IMG/VR virus record: IMGVR_UViG_3300045738_000647
Span: 1-24,331 of that record
Length of the DNA stretch: 24,331 bases
From: a virus
Strand: one strand, 5' to 3'
Position 1 is the stretch's first letter. Every line of letters starts with the position of its first letter. Of the stretch, positions 21,617 through 24,331 are shown piece after piece. Below the pieces are notes generated by a model. The model did no database searches. It had not been told where the DNA came from and saw only the letters and a program-made list of their open reading frames with translations. Made by a program: the position numbers and the translations under genes.

Positions 21617-23718
21617 TGTCGTTCATCAACAGTTCACGAGGTGGCTCGCTCGGGTTTCTACCTGCCCGGAGTACCGGATTCAAAGATCGAGGCACGGCGC
21701 TCTGGCAGCGAGACTTCATCGGAATGGTCGACGTTCGCAAGCGCGTCACGTGGCCCGAAGGTGGTGTCGGTGAATTCGAGTTCCACATCGACACCGTCGG
21801 CGACCTCAACGGTGCGGACATGTGGAGCGTTTCACAGAATCCGAAAGAGGGCGCACCGCGACCGATCCCGATGTGGCGGTTCTCGACGCCATGCGTAACG
21901 ATCGCTCCCGAAGAAGACGATGGTGATCCGCCGAACTGCACGGTTCCCGGCAACCAGATGTTCTACCTGCCGTGGCATCACAAGGACGCGAACAACCCGT
22001 TCCCGTTCCCGGATCACTCAGTCGCGGAGAGACAGTACGCTCCGATCAGTTGCAACCCTAAGCGCGAGATCGAGGCGTGGTCGCATGTACCGGCAGGCGT
22101 CATCGGTATCTCGCTGGCGCTCGGCGACGAGGATGAACTGTCGAACGTTTTCCTTCCCACCGATCAGCGCCTTATCGCAGGGTCTGGAGGATCAAAGTTT
22201 GCGTCGACGAAAGTTTGCGACTGCGAAGGATGGGAAATTTCCACGCTGTGCAACGGGGTGCCCGAAGGTACCGATCGCACCGCACCGCTGAACACTCTCA
22301 CGCGAGTCATCCCGCACCCGCTCCAGCAGATCGGGCCGTGCGCTATACAAGGTCCGTTCCTTTCTTTGCAGCTCGTGAAGGACGCTTGCGCCGCGCAACT
22401 CAGCGCGGGCTGCATGTCGTTCCAAAGGAACATGGGCCGCGACTTCACCGCCGGAATGATGAGCCATCAAGACTTCGGTGGCCCGTTTGATCCGGGCCAC
22501 CGAGCCAACGACAAGCACAAGATCTGGCAAGACCCCGACGGGAACAAAGGCAACGCGCTGCACTTCTCGATCGACGCGCTATGGTTCCTCGACGAGATCC
22601 ACGACGCGCCGATGAAGTTCGACAGCGACTATGTCCCGAGCGAGCTTGGCGACAACCCGATCCAGGTCACGCTGGACTACGACCGAGACTCAAAGCACAT
22701 CTTTTGTGGCGATGAGAAGGACGGCATCTGGCGTTGGTCCGCGTGGCTGAACGAAGATTACAGCGAGCCGCCTTCTAGCGATGACCCGCGTCGAGGTCCG
22801 GAGCGATGGCCGTTCCCGCCGTTCTCGTGGTTCTTTGATCGCGCTGGTGGTGCGCCTGGTGGGTCGGGCGGTGCGTTCACGCCGTCTTGGTTATACGGCG
22901 ACGGCGGCAACCCGTTCCCAGCACAACCGCCGATGGCGATTCAACAGGACGGCGCGGGCACTCCGTTGTTCACGTTCTTTGATCCCGAAGACCTTGTACG
23001 CAAAACCGAACGCGGTCACGAACGCGCCGGCACCGAACGGCTAGGACGAACGCGAACGGTCGAGGCGAAGATCGTAAGCGACAAGGATGCGACCCAGCGT
23101 GGCATCCTGATCAGCCACATGGAGAAGTCATTCCCGTGCGTGCTCGCGCGACCGCAGTTCGTTCACAAAGACGCCGTCGACTTTCGAAACTGGAAAAGCG
23201 GAAAGCACAAAGCGCTGATGCAGGATTCGAAATACTCGACACCGGTCACCGCTCGACTCGAGGCGATCGGTCTGCAGGTCGGCACCGACGCTCCGGGATG
23301 GACCTACACGAAGGAGCCGGGCGAGTTCCGTGGTCGCTACAATGTACCGTCGGCCGCTGGTGGCTTCGTGCTACTGTCGCCCGACGTCGGACTCGAGGAC
23401 CACGCATTCGGGTCCTACTCGTCGGCGGACGACAACGCAGAGGCGAGCCTTATCATCGCCCCCGACTCGTCGTTCCTTAAGTTCGGCACTCCTGACCCGA
23501 CGAATCCTGCTCTAATCTCTTCGGGGTTCGGGTTAGACTACTCGTCGTCATTCCTGCGCTTCCGTCGATGGGATGGATCGGCGTGGTCCGATACGATGTC
23601 GATGGACTCAACGGGCGTGACGTTCGACAAGGCGCTGATCCTCGCCGACGCGGGAGCCCTTACAATCGCGTCAGGAGTGGTGACGGTGACGGGATCGTAT
23701 CACTCGATCAAGAATTGA
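21616..23718 (+). CDS. Tail tip/fibre protein, likely receptor-binding
   Basis: The 700-residue product overlaps the previous stop (TGATG). The N-terminal region is rich in Trp, Pro and Cys (CTVPGNQMFYLPWHH, KVCDCEGWEISTLC, IGPCAIQGPF). The middle has a Pro/Gly-rich stretch (GGAPGGSGGAFTPSW). The C-terminus (about 590-700) ends in DAGALTIASGVVTVTGSYHSI, a closing pattern common to trimeric phage fibre tips. It probably attaches by its N-terminus to the hub and contacts the cell with its C-terminus. Receptor unknown. Confidence 0.6.
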   Translation: MSFINSSRGGSLGFLPARSTGFKDRGTALWQRDFIGMVDVRKRVTWPEGGVGEFEFHIDTVGDLNGADMWSVSQNPKEGAPRPIPMWRFSTPCVTIAPEEDDGDPPNCTVPGNQMFYLPWHHKDANNPFPFPDHSVAERQYAPISCNPKREIEAWSHVPAGVIGISLALGDEDELSNVFLPTDQRLIAGSGGSKFASTKVCDCEGWEISTLCNGVPEGTDRTAPLNTLTRVIPHPLQQIGPCAIQGPFLSLQLVKDACAAQLSAGCMSFQRNMGRDFTAGMMSHQDFGGPFDPGHRANDKHKIWQDPDGNKGNALHFSIDALWFLDEIHDAPMKFDSDYVPSELGDNPIQVTLDYDRDSKHIFCGDEKDGIWRWSAWLNEDYSEPPSSDDPRRGPERWPFPPFSWFFDRAGGAPGGSGGAFTPSWLYGDGGNPFPAQPPMAIQQDGAGTPLFTFFDPEDLVRKTERGHERAGTERLGRTRTVEAKIVSDKDATQRGILISHMEKSFPCVLARPQFVHKDAVDFRNWKSGKHKALMQDSKYSTPVTARLEAIGLQVGTDAPGWTYTKEPGEFRGRYNVPSAAGGFVLLSPDVGLEDHAFGSYSSADDNAEASLIIAPDSSFLKFGTPDPTNPALISSGFGLDYSSSFLRFRRWDGSAWSDTMSMDSTGVTFDKALILADAGALTIASGVVTVTGSYHSIKN

Positions 23719-23727
23719 GGTAATTGC

Positions 23728-23997
23728 ATGAGCTGGACATTCTACTTCGACGAGGACGTGGCGCAGCCGGATGCGAACGTCGGGTTGGGGCGTTTCGTTT
23801 GGAACGAACTCGCGGACGACGGAACGTTCTTTGAACGCGTCGCAGCCCTCAACATGGAAAAATGGGAGGTCGACTCGGGCTATCGCGATGGGTGGAAGCT
23901 GACCATAAACAGCGACCGGGATGCCCATCTCAAGCGGATCGCTCTCCGCGACGGTCAACAGAAGACGGACGTCGAGACGTTCTTGAACGCATCGTAA
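23728..23997 (+). CDS. Small acidic protein downstream of the fibre gene
   Basis: This 89-residue protein is rich in aromatic and acidic residues (WTFYFDEDVAQ, FVWNELADDGTFF, MEKWEVDSGYRDGW). It starts at an ATG 6 nt after GAGGT, 10 nt past the fibre gene stop. Not recognised. Its position suggests a small virion protein or fibre chaperone. Confidence 0.65.
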   Translation: MSWTFYFDEDVAQPDANVGLGRFVWNELADDGTFFERVAALNMEKWEVDSGYRDGWKLTINSDRDAHLKRIALRDGQQKTDVETFLNAS

Positions 23998-24007
23998 GGA
24001 GATCACG

Positions 24008-24331
24008 ATGGGCAGCTTCGGAAAAGAATTTGATACCTTCGCCGACGTGATCGGTGCGTGGGCGACCCCGACACGGTCAACGCTATCGGGAACGACAAAG
24101 ACCTACGGAAGCTCGGTCGACTGCAACTCGTGGGACGGTACGACATTCCAGTACGGCGTCCTCTTCGACGGCTCGGCGACGGACGATGTCGAGATTGAAA
24201 TCTACGCAGCCAGCTCCGACGACTTCGACGCGCAAGATATCCCGGTGATGACCGTGCGTGTGAATCGCGTAAGCTCCGACGAGGTGTTCGGCGTCATCAC
24301 GATCCGAGATGCCGAGTACGTTCGCGCTTCT
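24008..24331 (+). CDS. Virion protein cut by the right edge (partial)
   Basis: The ATG at 24008 follows AAGGAG with 6-nt spacing, 10 nt after the previous stop. It is open for 108 codons to the end of the window. The visible part is beta-rich (KTYGSSVDCNSWDGTTFQYG, then VLFDGSATDDVEIEIYAASS, then VFGVITIRDAEYVR), resembling small jelly-roll or baseplate accessory proteins. The C-terminus is missing, so its length and role are unknown. Confidence 0.7.
   Translation, partial: MGSFGKEFDTFADVIGAWATPTRSTLSGTTKTYGSSVDCNSWDGTTFQYGVLFDGSATDDVEIEIYAASSDDFDAQDIPVMTVRVNRVSSDEVFGVITIRDAEYVRAS

Noticed and set aside
1-24331. tRNA genes, insertion sequences, integrase or attachment sites
   Set aside because: No cloverleaf-like sequence, transposase or recombinase motif, or flanking inverted repeat was seen. 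A tRNA search program would be needed to exclude tRNAs fully.

Overview
This window is the left part of the structural region of a tailed double-stranded DNA phage (Caudoviricetes) or an equivalent prophage. The DNA is GC-rich by eye, densely coded and almost all on the + strand, with many ATGA, GTGA and TGATG start/stop overlaps. The head module resembles that of phage Mu: small and large terminase, a DUF935 (Mu gp29-like) portal, a Mu F/SPP1 gp7-like head morphogenesis protein, a Mu I-like protease with a nested scaffold start, a decoration protein and a Mu T-like major capsid protein. The tail genes are not Mu-like. There is no sheath and no long tape measure, so a short non-contractile tail is likely. 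The host cannot be named. A lipobox protein indicates a bacterial host, strong Shine-Dalgarno sites occur inside operons, and TANNNT boxes 6-9 nt before three SD-poor starts hint at a host that tolerates leaderless transcripts.

Layout. Positions 1-408 hold the end of an upstream gene, a 35-residue membrane peptide and a non-coding stretch with a hairpin and an 11-nt perfect anti-16S match. Positions 409-4349 hold terS, terL, a small protein with four CxxC pairs (DnaJ-zinc-finger-like) and the portal gene. Positions 4279-7429 hold an inserted sugar/methyl-modification cassette: a DUF115-like plus methyltransferase fusion, a GT-A glycosyltransferase and a GT8-like glycosyltransferase. A lipoprotein gene is overprinted inside the fusion. 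Positions 7383-8354 encode the MuF-like protein. Positions 8361-8500 are ten tandem 14-bp repeats, next to the only minus-strand gene (8504-9073), whose product carries an HExxH motif.

A 57-bp divergent region (9074-9130) contains overlapping candidate promoters. It opens the head operon of protease/scaffold, decoration protein and major capsid (9131-12109), which ends in a strong intrinsic terminator (12141-12172). Positions 12202-17061 hold connector, completion, tail-tube-like and tail-terminator-like genes. Positions 17061-23718 hold a short tape-measure candidate and three large tail-tip/fibre proteins. The last genes are a small virion-associated protein and a protein cut by the right edge.

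Working together, the terminase packages DNA through the portal into a capsid built on the nested scaffold and matured by the protease. The connector and tail genes then complete the particle. The glycosylation cassette and the minus-strand unit look like accessory cargo inserted into the head module. The most unusual items are the overprinted lipoprotein with u-spanin-like topology, the 14-bp repeat array, the divergent leaderless promoter pair and the DnaJ-like zinc protein between terL and portal. All functions come from reading the sequence; no database search was run.
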